Origin: Pseudomonas sp. SL4(2022)
GTDB lineage: Bacteria; Pseudomonadota; Gammaproteobacteria; Pseudomonadales; Pseudomonadaceae
Direction: 5' to 3'
Length of the DNA: 64,000 nucleotides
NCBI RefSeq assembly: GCF_026625725.1
Contig: NZ_CP113060.1
Span: forward strand, 4,376,565 to 4,440,564
Position numbers and translations under genes: made by a program. Positions 27,611 to 36,478 of the stretch are shown here, in pieces. The notes under the pieces are model-generated. The model was not told the origin of the DNA, searched no databases, and saw only the letters and a program-made list of their open reading frames with translations. How positions within the stretch are numbered: position 1 is the stretch's first letter; every line of letters starts with the position of its first letter.

Positions 27611-28921
27611 TCAGGCGGCTTGTGGTGCTTCTACCGGCTTGACAGCTTCTTCGTACGAGACCGCTTTGTCGGTCACGTTGGCCTTCTGCAAAACAGTATC
27701 TACAACTTGCTCTTCCAGTACAACAGAACGCACTTCGTTCATTTGTTGGTCATTTTTGTAGTACCAGGCAACAACCTGCTCAGGCTCCTGATATGCAGAA
27801 GCCATTTCCTGAATCATTTCGCGAACGCGAGCATCATCCGGCTTCAGTTCGCACTGCTTGACCACTTCAGCCACAACCAGACCCAGCACAACGCGGCGTT
27901 TGGCTTGCTCTTCGAACAGCTCAGCGGGTAGCTGCTCAGGCTTGAGGTTGCCACCGAACTGCTGAACAGCCTGCACGCGCAGACGGTTCACTTCATTGCT
28001 GATCAATGCTTTCGGCACTTCGATCGGATTTGCAGCCAAGAGACCATCCATCACCTGGTTTTTAACCTTAGATTTGATGGCCTGGCGCAGCTCGCGCTCC
28101 ATGTTCTTGCGCACTTCAGCGCGGAAGCCTTCCAGGCCGCCTTCTTTTACGCCGAACAAGGCGAAGAAGTCGTCATTCAGCTCAGGCAGCTGAGGCGCGG
28201 CGATGCCGTTAACAGTAACGGTGAACTCAGCAGTTTTGCCAGCCAGATCGAGATTCTGATAATCAGCCGGGAAAGTCGGGTTGATTACGCGCTCTTCACC
28301 GGCCTTGGCGCCAACCAGTGCATCTTCAAAGCCAGGAATCATGCGGCCGGAGCCGAGAACCAGCTGAGTGCCCTTGGCCGAGCCACCAGCGAATGCCTCG
28401 CCGTCGATTTTGCCAACGAAATCGATGTTCAGCTGATCGCCATTCTCGGCAGCACGCTCGGCGGCTTCGAAACGGGTGTTCTGCTTTCGCAGGATTTCCA
28501 GCATGTTGTCGACGTCAGCATCAGCCACATCAGCCTGCAGACGCTCAACAGCGATGGAGTCAAAGCCAGCAACGGTGAACTCAGGGAATACTTCGAAGGT
28601 CGCAACGTACTCCAGATCCTTGCCTTTCTCGAACGACTTCGGCTCAACAGCCGGAGCGCCAGCTGGATTGAGCTTCTGCTCAACAACAGCTTCGTAGAAA
28701 GTAGATTGGATCAGATCACCCAGGGCTTCCTGGCGCGCAGCATCTTCATAACGCTGACGAATCACGCTCATTGGCACTTTGCCAGGACGGAAACCAGGAA
28801 CCTTGGCACGACGGGCAGTCTGCTGCAGACGCTTGTTGACTTCAGTCTCGATGCGCTCAACAGAGACGCCTACGGTCATACGGCGCTCGAGCGCAGAAGT
28901 ACTTTCAACAGAAACTTGCAT
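27611..28921 (-). CDS. tig: Trigger factor
   Basis: A 436-aa ribosome-associated chaperone. The N-terminal ribosome-docking signature is GFRPGKVP. The FKBP-type PPIase domain follows around residues 160-245 (GDQLNIDFVGKIDGEAFAGG), and then the helical C-terminal arms. The ATG at 28921 (MQVSVESTSALERR) is the family start; the frame extends 21 codons upstream without homology. First protein gene of the leftward quality-control block, just downstream of three tRNA genes. Confidence 0.96.
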   Translation of the reverse strand: MQVSVESTSALERRMTVGVSVERIETEVNKRLQQTARRAKVPGFRPGKVPMSVIRQRYEDAARQEALGDLIQSTFYEAVVEQKLNPAGAPAVEPKSFEKGKDLEYVATFEVFPEFTVAGFDSIAVERLQADVADADVDNMLEILRKQNTRFEAAERAAENGDQLNIDFVGKIDGEAFAGGSAKGTQLVLGSGRMIPGFEDALVGAKAGEERVINPTFPADYQNLDLAGKTAEFTVTVNGIAAPQLPELNDDFFALFGVKEGGLEGFRAEVRKNMERELRQAIKSKVKNQVMDGLLAANPIEVPKALISNEVNRLRVQAVQQFGGNLKPEQLPAELFEEQAKRRVVLGLVVAEVVKQCELKPDDARVREMIQEMASAYQEPEQVVAWYYKNDQQMNEVRSVVLEEQVVDTVLQKANVTDKAVSYEEAVKPVEAPQAA

Positions 28922-29050
28922 GGATAATCCTCGTTGCACAGACATAAGCCGGCCGTTTACCGGCCCCGAATCAAGGGCATGCATTCTAGAGGGTCAATTT
29001 GCAGAAGTCACCCTAGATGCAGGCGGCAAACGGGAGGGAGTTCTAAAAGA

Positions 29051-29135
29051 TGGTGCGGACGGAGAGACTCGAACTCTCACGCCTTGCGGCGCTGGAACCT
29101 AAATCCAGTGTGTCTACCAATTCCACCACGTCCGC
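29051..29135 (-). tRNA. tRNA-Leu (anticodon UAG)
   Basis: An 85-nt class II tRNA with acceptor GCGGACG / CGTCCGC, a long variable arm, anticodon loop TTTAGGT and encoded CCA. It is the last of three leftward tRNA genes upstream of tig. Confidence 0.93.
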
Positions 29136-29187
29136 GTGGTAAAGCCTTATACAAAAACGCCAGGCGTTAACCTGGCGTTTTGGAATA

Positions 29188-29264
29188 TGGGGTGGACGAT
29201 GGGGATCGAACCCACGACAACAGGAGTCACAATCCTGTGCTCTACCAACTGAGCTACGCCCACC
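29188..29264 (-). tRNA. tRNA-His (anticodon GUG)
   Basis: A 77-nt tRNA with acceptor GTGGGCG / CGTCCAC, anticodon loop TTGTGAC and encoded CCA. The extra 5' G opposite C73 that marks tRNA-His is encoded at 29264. Confidence 0.93.
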
Positions 29265-29296
29265 ATATTGCATTTGCTTGAGCCAAGACCGCCAAA

Positions 29297-29373
29297 TGGC
29301 ACGCCCGGCAGGACTCGAACCTGCGACCATCCGCTTAGAAGGCGGATGCTCTATCCAGCTGAGCTACGGGCGC
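29297..29373 (-). tRNA. tRNA-Arg (anticodon UCU)
   Basis: A 77-nt tRNA with acceptor GCGCCCG / CGGGCGT, anticodon stem TCCGC / GCGGA, loop CTTCTAA and encoded CCA. It is first in the Arg-His-Leu cluster. The 270 bp up to folD hold no other gene that I can see, only the divergent promoters. Confidence 0.93.
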
Positions 29374-29644
29374 CTATCCATCTGCATATGCAGACTTAAA
29401 GCTTTCGGCTTCGGAAAAAACTTTGCAGCTTCGACCTTTGCCGTCTTACCCAGCGACTGGCTGTGCTCGACAAGCGGGGCGAATGTTATAGATGCCATTT
29501 CAGGTCGTCAACAGAAAAAGTTAAAAAAATTCAGCCATTTAAAGGAGTTACGCGAAAACCGTGGCACGCGCCTTTGCCCCGCAGCACGGCCATGCGAGAA
29601 TGCGCGTTCTTTTTCCATCCTTTCTTTATGGTTAACCAAGCGCA

Positions 29645-30499
29645 ATGACCGCACAACTGATCGATGGCAAAGCAATTGCCGCCAGCCTGCGCCAGCAGAT
29701 AGCCCAACGTGTCGCCGAACGACGTCAGCAAGGCCTGCGCGCACCCGGGCTGGCCGTGATTCTCGTCGGTAGCGACCCTGCGTCCCAGGTCTATGTTTCG
29801 CACAAACGCAAGGATTGCGAAGAAGTCGGTTTCATCTCGCAGGCCTACGACCTGCCAGCCACCACCGGCCAGAACGAGCTGATGGCATTGATCGACCGTC
29901 TAAATGACGAACCATGCATTGACGGCATCCTGGTGCAGTTGCCATTGCCGGAACATCTAGACGCATCTTTATTATTAGAGCGCATTCGCCCGGATAAAGA
30001 CGTTGACGGCTTCCATCCTTATAACATTGGCCGCCTGGCACAGCGCATGCCATTACTGCGCCCCTGCACCCCGAAAGGCATCATGACCTTGCTGCAAAGC
30101 ACAGGCGCCGACCTGTATGGAATGCACGCCGTAGTGGTTGGCGCATCGAATATTGTTGGCCGGCCGATGGCGATGGAACTGCTGCTGGCTGGTTGCACGG
30201 TGACCGTGACCCACCGTTTTACCAAAGACCTACCGATGCATGTCGGTCAGGCCGATATCGTCGTAGTTGCTGCCGGCAAACCGGGCCTGGTGCATGGCGA
30301 GTGGATCAAGCCTGGCGCCATCGTGATTGATGTGGGCATCAACCGTCAGACCGACGGCAAGCTGATTGGCGATGTGGTCTATGAAACCGCCCTGTCCCGC
30401 GCCGGCTGGATCACCCCGGTGCCAGGTGGCGTTGGCCCGATGACCCGTGCCTGCCTGCTGGAAAATACGCTACATGCCGCCGAGCATCTGCACAACTGA
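29645..30499 (+). CDS. folD: Methylenetetrahydrofolate dehydrogenase / cyclohydrolase
   Basis: A 284-aa bifunctional one-carbon enzyme that converts methylene-THF to formyl-THF using NADP. The catalytic lysine region is YVSHKRKDCEEVG. Other signatures are PLPEHLD, PDKDVDGFHPYNIGRL, the NADP loop GASNIVGRPM and the C-terminal TPVPGGVGPMT. It is monocistronic, with a strong terminator after the stop. Confidence 0.96.
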   Translation: MTAQLIDGKAIAASLRQQIAQRVAERRQQGLRAPGLAVILVGSDPASQVYVSHKRKDCEEVGFISQAYDLPATTGQNELMALIDRLNDEPCIDGILVQLPLPEHLDASLLLERIRPDKDVDGFHPYNIGRLAQRMPLLRPCTPKGIMTLLQSTGADLYGMHAVVVGASNIVGRPMAMELLLAGCTVTVTHRFTKDLPMHVGQADIVVVAAGKPGLVHGEWIKPGAIVIDVGINRQTDGKLIGDVVYETALSRAGWITPVPGGVGPMTRACLLENTLHAAEHLHN

Positions 30500-30520
30500 G
30501 TGCACGGCCAACAGAAATAA

Positions 30521-30547
30521 AAAACGGCACCTCAGGTGCCGTTTTTA
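30521..30547 (+). terminator. folD terminator
   Basis: Stem CGGCACCT / AGGTGCCG with a one-base centre, preceded by AAAA and followed by TTTTTA. It can work in both directions and so could also stop read-through from the convergent TetR gene. Confidence 0.88.
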
Positions 30548-30581
30548 TGTGCAACTAAACACAACACCTACTTAGCCAACG

Positions 30582-31310
30582 CTACAAATCATCGACAGGC
30601 AATTTAAGCTGTCCAAGCCCCTGCAATACGCTGGCTCCGGTAAACAGCATAACAATCTGCTCTTCGGCCAACGCACGAATCGCCGCTTGCCACTCAGGCT
30701 GACCGATATAGTCCAGCGACAGCTGGAACAGGTTGCGACTGATCAGGTTCGACACCTGCCGCACCACCGCCGGATTGACCATGTCCGGCAGCAGCTTGAA
30801 AGCAATGATGTCCTCGGCCATGTCCGCGCCAAACTCATCCATCACCTCCTGCAGCGCCGCCCGCAGCACGGCCGAGGCGCCATGCAGCTCACGCACGCCG
30901 ATGATGAAGGCCTCGGGGTTCTGCGCAACAAAATCGAAGAACAGTTGCACGGTTTCATGGCACACCCGCCGACCGCGATCCAGGTCGATACCAAACAGTA
31001 AAGCCACGCTTTTACTAGGCGATTGCACCGCTCGTTCGGCGGCTTCACGGCGCAGGTCGCGCAGCGGCTGACGCAACTGGGCAGAGATCTGCCGGATCAC
31101 CGTCAGCCCCAGGTCATCGACATCCTTGAAGTGCCTATAGAAGGTATTGGGATTGAGCCCCGCCTCACGCGCCAACTCGCGCAAGCCCAGGTTGCTGAGG
31201 CTGCGACTGGTTGAGGTGAGACGTAACGCGGCCTCCAGTAACAGGGTCTTGCCGGGGGCCTCGGTGGCTTTTTCTGCGGCTGGCTGCTGCTCGCTGGCGT
31301 CTGCCTGCAT
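30582..31310 (-). CDS. TetR-family regulator (FabR/DesT-like)
   Basis: A 242-aa repressor-type protein. The N-terminal helix-turn-helix region SNLGLRELAREAGLNPNTFYRHFKDVDDLG is close to that of FabR/DesT regulators of unsaturated fatty-acid genes. The C-terminal ligand domain is helical. It is divergent from the monooxygenase at 31426, and the 115-bp gap holds a perfect 16-bp palindrome and a degenerate second copy. Control of that operon and of itself is therefore the natural inference. The inducer could be a lipid or ketone; it is not identifiable here. Confidence 0.85.
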   Translation of the reverse strand: MQADASEQQPAAEKATEAPGKTLLLEAALRLTSTSRSLSNLGLRELAREAGLNPNTFYRHFKDVDDLGLTVIRQISAQLRQPLRDLRREAAERAVQSPSKSVALLFGIDLDRGRRVCHETVQLFFDFVAQNPEAFIIGVRELHGASAVLRAALQEVMDEFGADMAEDIIAFKLLPDMVNPAVVRQVSNLISRNLFQLSLDYIGQPEWQAAIRALAEEQIVMLFTGASVLQGLGQLKLPVDDL

Positions 31311-31359
31311 GACGAACCCTACCTAAAAGTTGGCTTGTGAGAATGCTGCTTGCTGGCGA

Positions 31360-31395
31360 GTATACATTTGTCTACCTTGGTATACAGCTGTATAC
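31360..31395. promoter_or_regulatory. Tandem palindromic operator for the TetR regulator
   Basis: A perfect 16-bp palindrome GTATACAGCTGTATAC occupies 31380-31395. A degenerate copy GTATACATTTGTCTAC occupies 31360-31375, exactly 20 bp (about two helical turns) away. They sit between the divergent TetR and monooxygenase genes, where a TetR dimer pair would repress both. Confidence 0.75.
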
Positions 31396-31425
31396 GCCAG
31401 CAATAAACATAACAGGAGCTTGGCC

Positions 31426-32979
31426 ATGAATGCACCCGTCTCACCCCCAACTGCCACCCGCCACTGCAAGGTGGCCATTATCGGCACGGGCTTCTCCGGC
31501 CTGGGCATGGCCATCCGCCTGAAACAGGCCGGTGAACATGACTTTCTGCTGTTCGAGAAAGAAGCCGGCGTCGGCGGCACCTGGCGGGTGAACAACTACC
31601 CGGGCTGCGGCTGTGACGTGCAATCACACCTGTATTCGTTCTCCTTCGAGCAGAACCCTAACTGGACGCGCATGTTCGCCAAACAGCCGGAAATCCAGGG
31701 TTATCTGGAAGGCTGCTGGAGCAAGTACCGCCTGCAGAACCACACCCAACTGAATACAGAGATCACCCGCCTGACTTGGGATGAGCAGCAAGAGCTGTGG
31801 CAGATCAGTGACAGCGCTGGTAACAGCTACACCGCACAGTTCGTAGTCTCCGGCATGGGTGCGCTGTCCACGCCATCGACTCCGGCGCTCAAGGGCCTGG
31901 GCGATTTCACCGGCAAAATCTTCCACTCACAACAGTGGGATCACAGCTATGACCTTACCGGTAAACGCGTTGCAGTCATCGGCACCGGCGCCTCGTCGAT
32001 CCAGTTCGTTCCGCAGATCCAGAAACAGGTCAGCCAGCTCGATCTGTACCAGCGTACCGCGCCGTGGATCATGCCCAAGCCGGACCGCGCCATCAGCGAG
32101 CGTGAGCGCAACCGCTTCAAGCGCTTCCCGCTGCTGCAGAAACTCTGGCGCGGCGCTATCTATGCTCTGCTGGAAAGTCGGGTAATCGGCTTTGCCATGT
32201 TACCCAAGGTGATGACCGTCGCGCAGAAAGTCGGCAAGTGGTACATCAACAAGCAGATCAAGGATCCGGTACTGCGCGCCAAGGTCACCCCGGATTACCT
32301 GATGGGCTGCAAGCGCGTGCTGATCTCCAACGATTACTTCCCGGCGCTGACCCAGCCCAACGTCGACCTGATCACCGACGGCATCGAGGAAATCCGCAGC
32401 GGCAGCATCCGCACCGTGGATGGCAAGGAGCGCGAAATTGACGCGATCATCTTCGGCACCGGCTTCACCCCAAGCGACCCGCTGCCGCGCGGCGTGGTGT
32501 TTGGTCGCGGCGGCGTCGACCTGCTCGACACCTGGCCGGAAGGCCCGCAGGCCTACAAAGGCACCCTCACTGCCGGCTTCCCCAACCTGTTCTTCCTGAT
32601 GGGGCCGAACACCGGCCTAGGGCACAACTCGATGGTCTACATGATCGAGTCGCAGATCCATTACGTGCTCGGTGCGCTTAAGCTGATTAGTGAGCAAGAG
32701 CTGCAGAGCCTTGAGGTCAAGCAAGCGGTGCAGGACAAGTTCAACGGCATGCTGCAGGGCAGTCTGGGCAACACCGTGTGGAATGCCGGCGGCTGCAAGA
32801 GCTGGTACCTGCATCCGGTCAGTGGCCGCAACTGCACGGTGTGGCCCGGCTTTACCTGGCGCTTCCGCTTGCTGACGCGCAACTTTGACCCAGCGGCCTA
32901 TCATTTCAGCCGTAAACACGCGGCCCACCCGGCGCAGAACAGCGCTATCCAGTTGACTGCCCAGGAGGCCAGCGCATGA
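31426..32979 (+). CDS. Baeyer-Villiger monooxygenase (flavin-dependent, NADPH)
   Basis: A 517-aa flavoprotein. FAD Rossmann motif GTGFSG is at residues 20-25, and the second dinucleotide motif GTGASS is near residue 187. The type I BVMO fingerprint FxGxxxHxxxW[PD] is met exactly by FTGKIFHSQQWD. The segment GGTWRVNNYPGCGCDVQSHLYSFSF is also typical. Such enzymes insert oxygen next to a ketone to form an ester or lactone. The ATG at 31426 is chosen for its AGGAG site; upstream in-frame codons would lie over the operator. It overlaps the SDR gene by 4 bp. Confidence 0.9.
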   Translation: MNAPVSPPTATRHCKVAIIGTGFSGLGMAIRLKQAGEHDFLLFEKEAGVGGTWRVNNYPGCGCDVQSHLYSFSFEQNPNWTRMFAKQPEIQGYLEGCWSKYRLQNHTQLNTEITRLTWDEQQELWQISDSAGNSYTAQFVVSGMGALSTPSTPALKGLGDFTGKIFHSQQWDHSYDLTGKRVAVIGTGASSIQFVPQIQKQVSQLDLYQRTAPWIMPKPDRAISERERNRFKRFPLLQKLWRGAIYALLESRVIGFAMLPKVMTVAQKVGKWYINKQIKDPVLRAKVTPDYLMGCKRVLISNDYFPALTQPNVDLITDGIEEIRSGSIRTVDGKEREIDAIIFGTGFTPSDPLPRGVVFGRGGVDLLDTWPEGPQAYKGTLTAGFPNLFFLMGPNTGLGHNSMVYMIESQIHYVLGALKLISEQELQSLEVKQAVQDKFNGMLQGSLGNTVWNAGGCKSWYLHPVSGRNCTVWPGFTWRFRLLTRNFDPAAYHFSRKHAAHPAQNSAIQLTAQEASA

Positions 32980-33860
32980 AGTCGTTTGAAAACAAGGTAG
33001 CCGCCATCACCGGCGCCGGTTCCGGCATCGGCCGCGCCCTGGCTTTCGGCCTGGCTCGCCAGGGTTGCCAACTGGCGCTCTCCGATGTGAATGCCGAAGG
33101 GCTGGCGGAAACCGCCGCCCAGGCGCGCAAGCTCGGTGTGCAAGTCAGTGAAACCCTGGTCAACGTCGCCGACCGTGAAGCCGTGCATGCCTGGGCCGAT
33201 CAAGTAGTGAGCGAGTTCGGCCGGATCAATGCAATCTTCAACAACGCCGGCGTGGCCCAGGGCGGCACCGTGGAAGGCAACGACTACGCCGACTACGAGT
33301 GGATCATGAACATCAACTTCTGGGGCGTGGTCAACGGCACCAAGGCCTTCCTGCCGCATATCAAAGCCAGCGGTCAGGGTCATATCGTAAACGTCTCCAG
33401 CGTCTTCGGCCTGTTCGCCCAGCCGGGCATGAGCGCCTATAACGCCAGCAAGTTTGCCGTGCGCGGCTTTACCGAGTCGCTGCGCCAGGAGCTGGACATG
33501 GCCGATTGTGGTGTATCGGCCAGCTGCGTGCACCCGGGCGGGATCAAGACCAACATCGCCAAAACCGCGCGGATGAACACCAGCCTGAGCAGCGTCACCG
33601 GTCAGGATGCCGACCAGGCGCGCCAGCAGTTCAACGATCAGTTGCTACGCACCACGCCGGAGAAAGCGGCCCAGGTGATCATCAACGGCGCTCTGGCGAA
33701 CAAGCGACGCATCCTGATCGGCCCGGACGCCTACGCTCTGGATGGCATGCAACGCCTATGGCCAGCGCTCTATCAACGCCTGGTGACCGCCTCTATGCGT
33801 CTGGCCGCACGTTTTGCGCCGAAAGGCTCAAGCAAGAAAGCCCAGGCTGCCGTGGAGTAA
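32976..33860 (+). CDS. Short-chain dehydrogenase/reductase
   Basis: A 294-aa classical SDR with cofactor motif GAGSGIGRA, structural NNAGV, catalytic serine in VNVSSVFG and the YNASK dyad. It overlaps the monooxygenase by 4 bp, so the pair is translated together. The two may act in sequence, alcohol to ketone by the SDR and ketone to ester by the monooxygenase; that order is inference. A strong terminator follows. Confidence 0.9.
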   Translation: MKSFENKVAAITGAGSGIGRALAFGLARQGCQLALSDVNAEGLAETAAQARKLGVQVSETLVNVADREAVHAWADQVVSEFGRINAIFNNAGVAQGGTVEGNDYADYEWIMNINFWGVVNGTKAFLPHIKASGQGHIVNVSSVFGLFAQPGMSAYNASKFAVRGFTESLRQELDMADCGVSASCVHPGGIKTNIAKTARMNTSLSSVTGQDADQARQQFNDQLLRTTPEKAAQVIINGALANKRRILIGPDAYALDGMQRLWPALYQRLVTASMRLAARFAPKGSSKKAQAAVE

Positions 33861-33879
33861 TCGGCTAACGCCCAAGCCC

Positions 33880-33913
33880 AAGCCCCAGCGCCACAGGTGT
33901 CTGGGGCTTTTTT
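33880..33913 (+). terminator. Terminator of the monooxygenase-SDR operon
   Basis: Stem AAGCCCCAG / CTGGGGCTT followed by a T6 run, 20 bp after the SDR stop. Confidence 0.9.
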
Positions 33914-34020
33914 ACGTCCAACGTTTGCCTGCGCAGGATAAACACGCGTGCATTCAATTGGCATAACAGTAGTTAGCACGATAAATTGTCGCCAACTGTC
34001 CTGTACCGCCGGAGAACGCT

Positions 34021-34470
34021 ATGAACACGCAAGACCCTTGCGCCGAACTGCTGCTCGATAACCAGCTGTGCTTTGCCCTGTATTCGACCTCACTACTGCT
34101 GACCAAGGTCTACAAGCCACTGCTGCAGGGGCTGGGCCTGACGTACCCGCAGTACCTGGCGATGATGGTGCTCTGGGAAGGCGATGGCATCACCGTGGGC
34201 GACATCAGCAGCCGCCTGCTCACCGACCCTGGCTCCGTCACCCCACTGCTCAAACGCCTGGAAGCCGAAGGTCTGCTCAAGCGCACCCGCAGCAGTGTCG
34301 ACGAGCGTGTAGTTGAGTTGTTCCTCACCGAGAAAGGCCGCGCCCTGCGCGAACAGGCCAAAAGCATCCCCAGCTGCATCCTCACCGCCACCCAGCAATC
34401 CACCGCGGAACTCGGCGCTCTGAGGGCTGAGTTGGTCGCCCTGCGCAGCAGCCTGCAACAGGCCGTGTAA
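34021..34470 (+). CDS. ohrR: MarR-family organic hydroperoxide sensor OhrR
   Basis: A 149-aa winged-helix regulator. The N-terminal DNQLCFALYS places a cysteine at residue 17, the position of the peroxidatic Cys of OhrR sensors. The tyrosines of LGLTYPQYLAMMVLWE that hydrogen-bond this Cys are present. The wing segment DERVVELFLTEKG is typical. Oxidation by organic hydroperoxides releases DNA. It lies upstream of ohr, which supports the call. Confidence 0.85.
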   Translation: MNTQDPCAELLLDNQLCFALYSTSLLLTKVYKPLLQGLGLTYPQYLAMMVLWEGDGITVGDISSRLLTDPGSVTPLLKRLEAEGLLKRTRSSVDERVVELFLTEKGRALREQAKSIPSCILTATQQSTAELGALRAELVALRSSLQQAV

Positions 34471-34653
34471 GTACCTGGGCGACAGGCTGCCGCCCGCCTC
34501 GTCGTCCACATCGCGCCACTCTTACCCGTCATCCCCCTGCTCCAGTCGACAATTTCGTCCTGCCGCAGCTCTCGAAAAATCGCGCAACAGCCCGCCATTC
34601 CTCGCTTATGCCTAAACACAGCAGTGCTTATCGCAAAATCTTCAAAAAAATAT

Positions 34654-34715
34654 ATTGCGCGCAAAATTAATGCGAACTAGAGTTCGCCTCATCGAACTAC
34701 TTGGCGCGCAAAATT
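34654..34715. promoter_or_regulatory. Candidate OhrR operator region upstream of the ohr genes
   Basis: Within the 305-bp gap after ohrR are: TTGCGCGCAA, a perfect palindrome at 34655-34664; a direct repeat GCGCGCAAAATT at 34657 and 34704; and between them an inverted repeat GCGAACT-AG-AGTTCGC-type element at 34672-34687 (one mismatch at the centre). AT-rich palindromes of this sort are typical MarR/OhrR targets. Which one binds is not determinable by eye. Confidence 0.5.
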
Positions 34716-34775
34716 TTAGCGCTAATAAACCGGCGACTAACCAACCAAACAACCCAGCAGCTGAGGAGAACCGTT

Positions 34776-34904
34776 ATGCAAACCCTGATCACATTCACCA
34801 TCGCCATCACGCTCTCCGCTGCCGTACTGGCGGACCACAGCCAGAAGCAGCAACAGGATGGCAAAGGCCTGCACCCAGAATGGCTGATCAACCACGCCGG
34901 CTGA
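34776..34904 (+). CDS. Small exported peptide of 42 residues
   Basis: ATG at 34776 with GAGGAG about 11 bp upstream opens a 42-aa frame. The first ~20 residues (MQTLITFTIAITLSAAVLA) form a convincing signal peptide. The mature remainder would be only about 23 polar residues (starting DHSQKQQQDGKG). It lies between the operator cluster and ohr and is probably in the same peroxide-induced transcript. No known family recognised. Confidence 0.5.
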   Translation: MQTLITFTIAITLSAAVLADHSQKQQQDGKGLHPEWLINHAG

Positions 34905-34970
34905 TCAACCACAGATACCGCAACACCTGCAACGCGTACCAACCCAAACTGACTTTAGAGGACTACCACC

Positions 34971-35399
34971 ATGTCGATTCAAACCATTGCTTACCGTGCC
35001 TATGCAGAAGCCACCGGCGGCCGTGACGGCCGTGCCATTTCCTCCGACGGCATACTCGACGTCGCCCTGACCACCCCGAAAGAACTCGGCGGTGCTGGCG
35101 GCGCGGGCACTAACCCTGAGCAGCTGTTCGCTGCGGGCTACTCGGCTTGCTTTATCGGCGCGATGAAGTTCGTCGCGGGCCGCGACAAGCTGGCGATGCC
35201 AGCAGACGCCTCGATTGAAGGTGTCGTGGGCATCGGCGCGATTCCCAACGGTTTCGGCATCGAAGTCGAACTGCGCATCAGCCTGCCGGGCATGAACCGT
35301 GAGCAAGCGCAGACCCTGATCGAGCGTGCACACATCGTTTGCCCTTACTCCAATGCCACCCGCGGCAATATCGACGTCACCCTGACGCTGATCGACTAA
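34971..35399 (+). CDS. ohr: Organic hydroperoxide resistance protein
   Basis: A 142-aa Ohr/OsmC-fold thiol peroxidase that reduces organic hydroperoxides using lipoyl-dependent reductants. The catalytic cysteines are C60 (AAGYSACFIGAM) and C124 (HIVCPYSNATRG), both in conserved settings. A good ribosome site (AGAGGA) precedes the ATG. It lies with ohrR upstream and a hydrolase downstream. Confidence 0.94.
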   Translation: MSIQTIAYRAYAEATGGRDGRAISSDGILDVALTTPKELGGAGGAGTNPEQLFAAGYSACFIGAMKFVAGRDKLAMPADASIEGVVGIGAIPNGFGIEVELRISLPGMNREQAQTLIERAHIVCPYSNATRGNIDVTLTLID

Positions 35400-35414
35400 C
35401 TCACTACTCATCCG

Positions 35415-35433
35415 GCCGCTGCCAGTCAGCGGC
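35415..35433 (+). other. Intercistronic hairpin after ohr
   Basis: Perfect 7-bp stem GCCGCTG / CAGCGGC with loop CCAGT, without a T run, in the ohr-hydrolase gap. It probably tunes mRNA stability rather than terminating. Confidence 0.35.
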
Positions 35434-35452
35434 TCGCCCCAGGAGGCTGAAC

Positions 35453-36469
35453 ATGAACATCAAACACCGTTTGTCGATCGCCGTACTCGCCCTTGCCGTC
35501 AACAGCGCGTTTGCCGCTGGTAGCCCAGGGGTGGAGCGTAATACTCAAGGTTTTCTCAATGCCCTCGCCGCTGGCGGTGGCAAGCCCCTCGAACAGCTGA
35601 GCCCGAAAGAGGCGCGCGCCGTATTGGTCGGCGCGCAGGCCGGGGTCAAGGTCGATGTATCGGGCATCAAGGTGGTCGACAAGACCATCGAGGTCGATGG
35701 CCAGTCGATCCAGCTGAAAGTCGTGCGCCCGGTCGATGCCCAGGGCACGCTGCCGGTCTTCATGTTCTTCCACGGTGGAGGCTGGATACTGGGCGACTAC
35801 CCGACCCACGAACGTCTGATCCATGACTTGGTAGTGGGCTCTGGCGCGGCGGCGGTGTATGTCAATTACACCCCGTCACCCGAAGCCAAGTACCCGACCG
35901 CGATCAACCAGGCCTACGCCGCGACCCAGTGGGTGGCGCAGAACGGCGCGCAGATTGGTGTCGATGGCAAGCGTCTGGCAGTGGCCGGCAATAGTGTGGG
36001 CGGCAATATGGCTGCAGTCGTCAGCCTGATGGCCAAAGACAAAGGCACCCCAGCGATCAAATTCCAGCTGCTGATGTGGCCGGTAACTGACGCCAACTTA
36101 AACAACGCCTCCTATAACCAGTTCGCCGACGGTCACTTCCTCAGCAAGAGCCTGATGCAGTGGTTCTGGGATAACTACACCACCGACCCAAAACAGCGCG
36201 CCGAAATCTACGCCTCGCCGCTGCAGGCATCGGTGGAACAACTGAAAGGCTTACCGTCAGCCCTGGTGCAAACCGCCGAGTTCGACGTACTGCGTGACGA
36301 AGGCGAAGCCTATGCGCGCAAGCTAGATGCGGCGGGGGTCAACGTGACCTCCGTGCGCTACAACGGCATGATTCACGATTTCGGTTTGCTCAACGTGATC
36401 AGCCAGATCCCCGGCACGCAAAGCGCCATGCAGCAAGCTGCAGCCGCGCTGAAAGCTAGCCTCAAGTAA
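35453..36469 (+). CDS. Exported alpha/beta hydrolase (HSL/lipase-esterase family)
   Basis: A 338-aa esterase-type protein with a signal peptide (LSIAVLALAVNSAFA). The oxyanion motif HGGGW and nucleophile elbow GNSVGG mark the hormone-sensitive-lipase family. A C-terminal aspartate (EFDVLRDEG) and histidine (MIHDFG) complete the triad. The ATG at 35453, after AGGAGG, is used. It follows ohr by 53 bp and may be co-induced by peroxides; the substrate is unknown. Confidence 0.88.
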   Translation: MNIKHRLSIAVLALAVNSAFAAGSPGVERNTQGFLNALAAGGGKPLEQLSPKEARAVLVGAQAGVKVDVSGIKVVDKTIEVDGQSIQLKVVRPVDAQGTLPVFMFFHGGGWILGDYPTHERLIHDLVVGSGAAAVYVNYTPSPEAKYPTAINQAYAATQWVAQNGAQIGVDGKRLAVAGNSVGGNMAAVVSLMAKDKGTPAIKFQLLMWPVTDANLNNASYNQFADGHFLSKSLMQWFWDNYTTDPKQRAEIYASPLQASVEQLKGLPSALVQTAEFDVLRDEGEAYARKLDAAGVNVTSVRYNGMIHDFGLLNVISQIPGTQSAMQQAAAALKASLK

Positions 36470-36478
36470 CCCGCGTCA

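Noticed and set aside
31330..31425. Upstream start for the Baeyer-Villiger monooxygenase
   Set aside because: The extra 32 codons run through the palindromic operator and have no family similarity; the ATG at 31426 has AGGAG.
34701..34775. Longer form of the 42-aa exported peptide
   Set aside because: An N-terminal extension would bury the signal peptide and overlap the operator repeats; the ATG at 34776 has GAGGAG.
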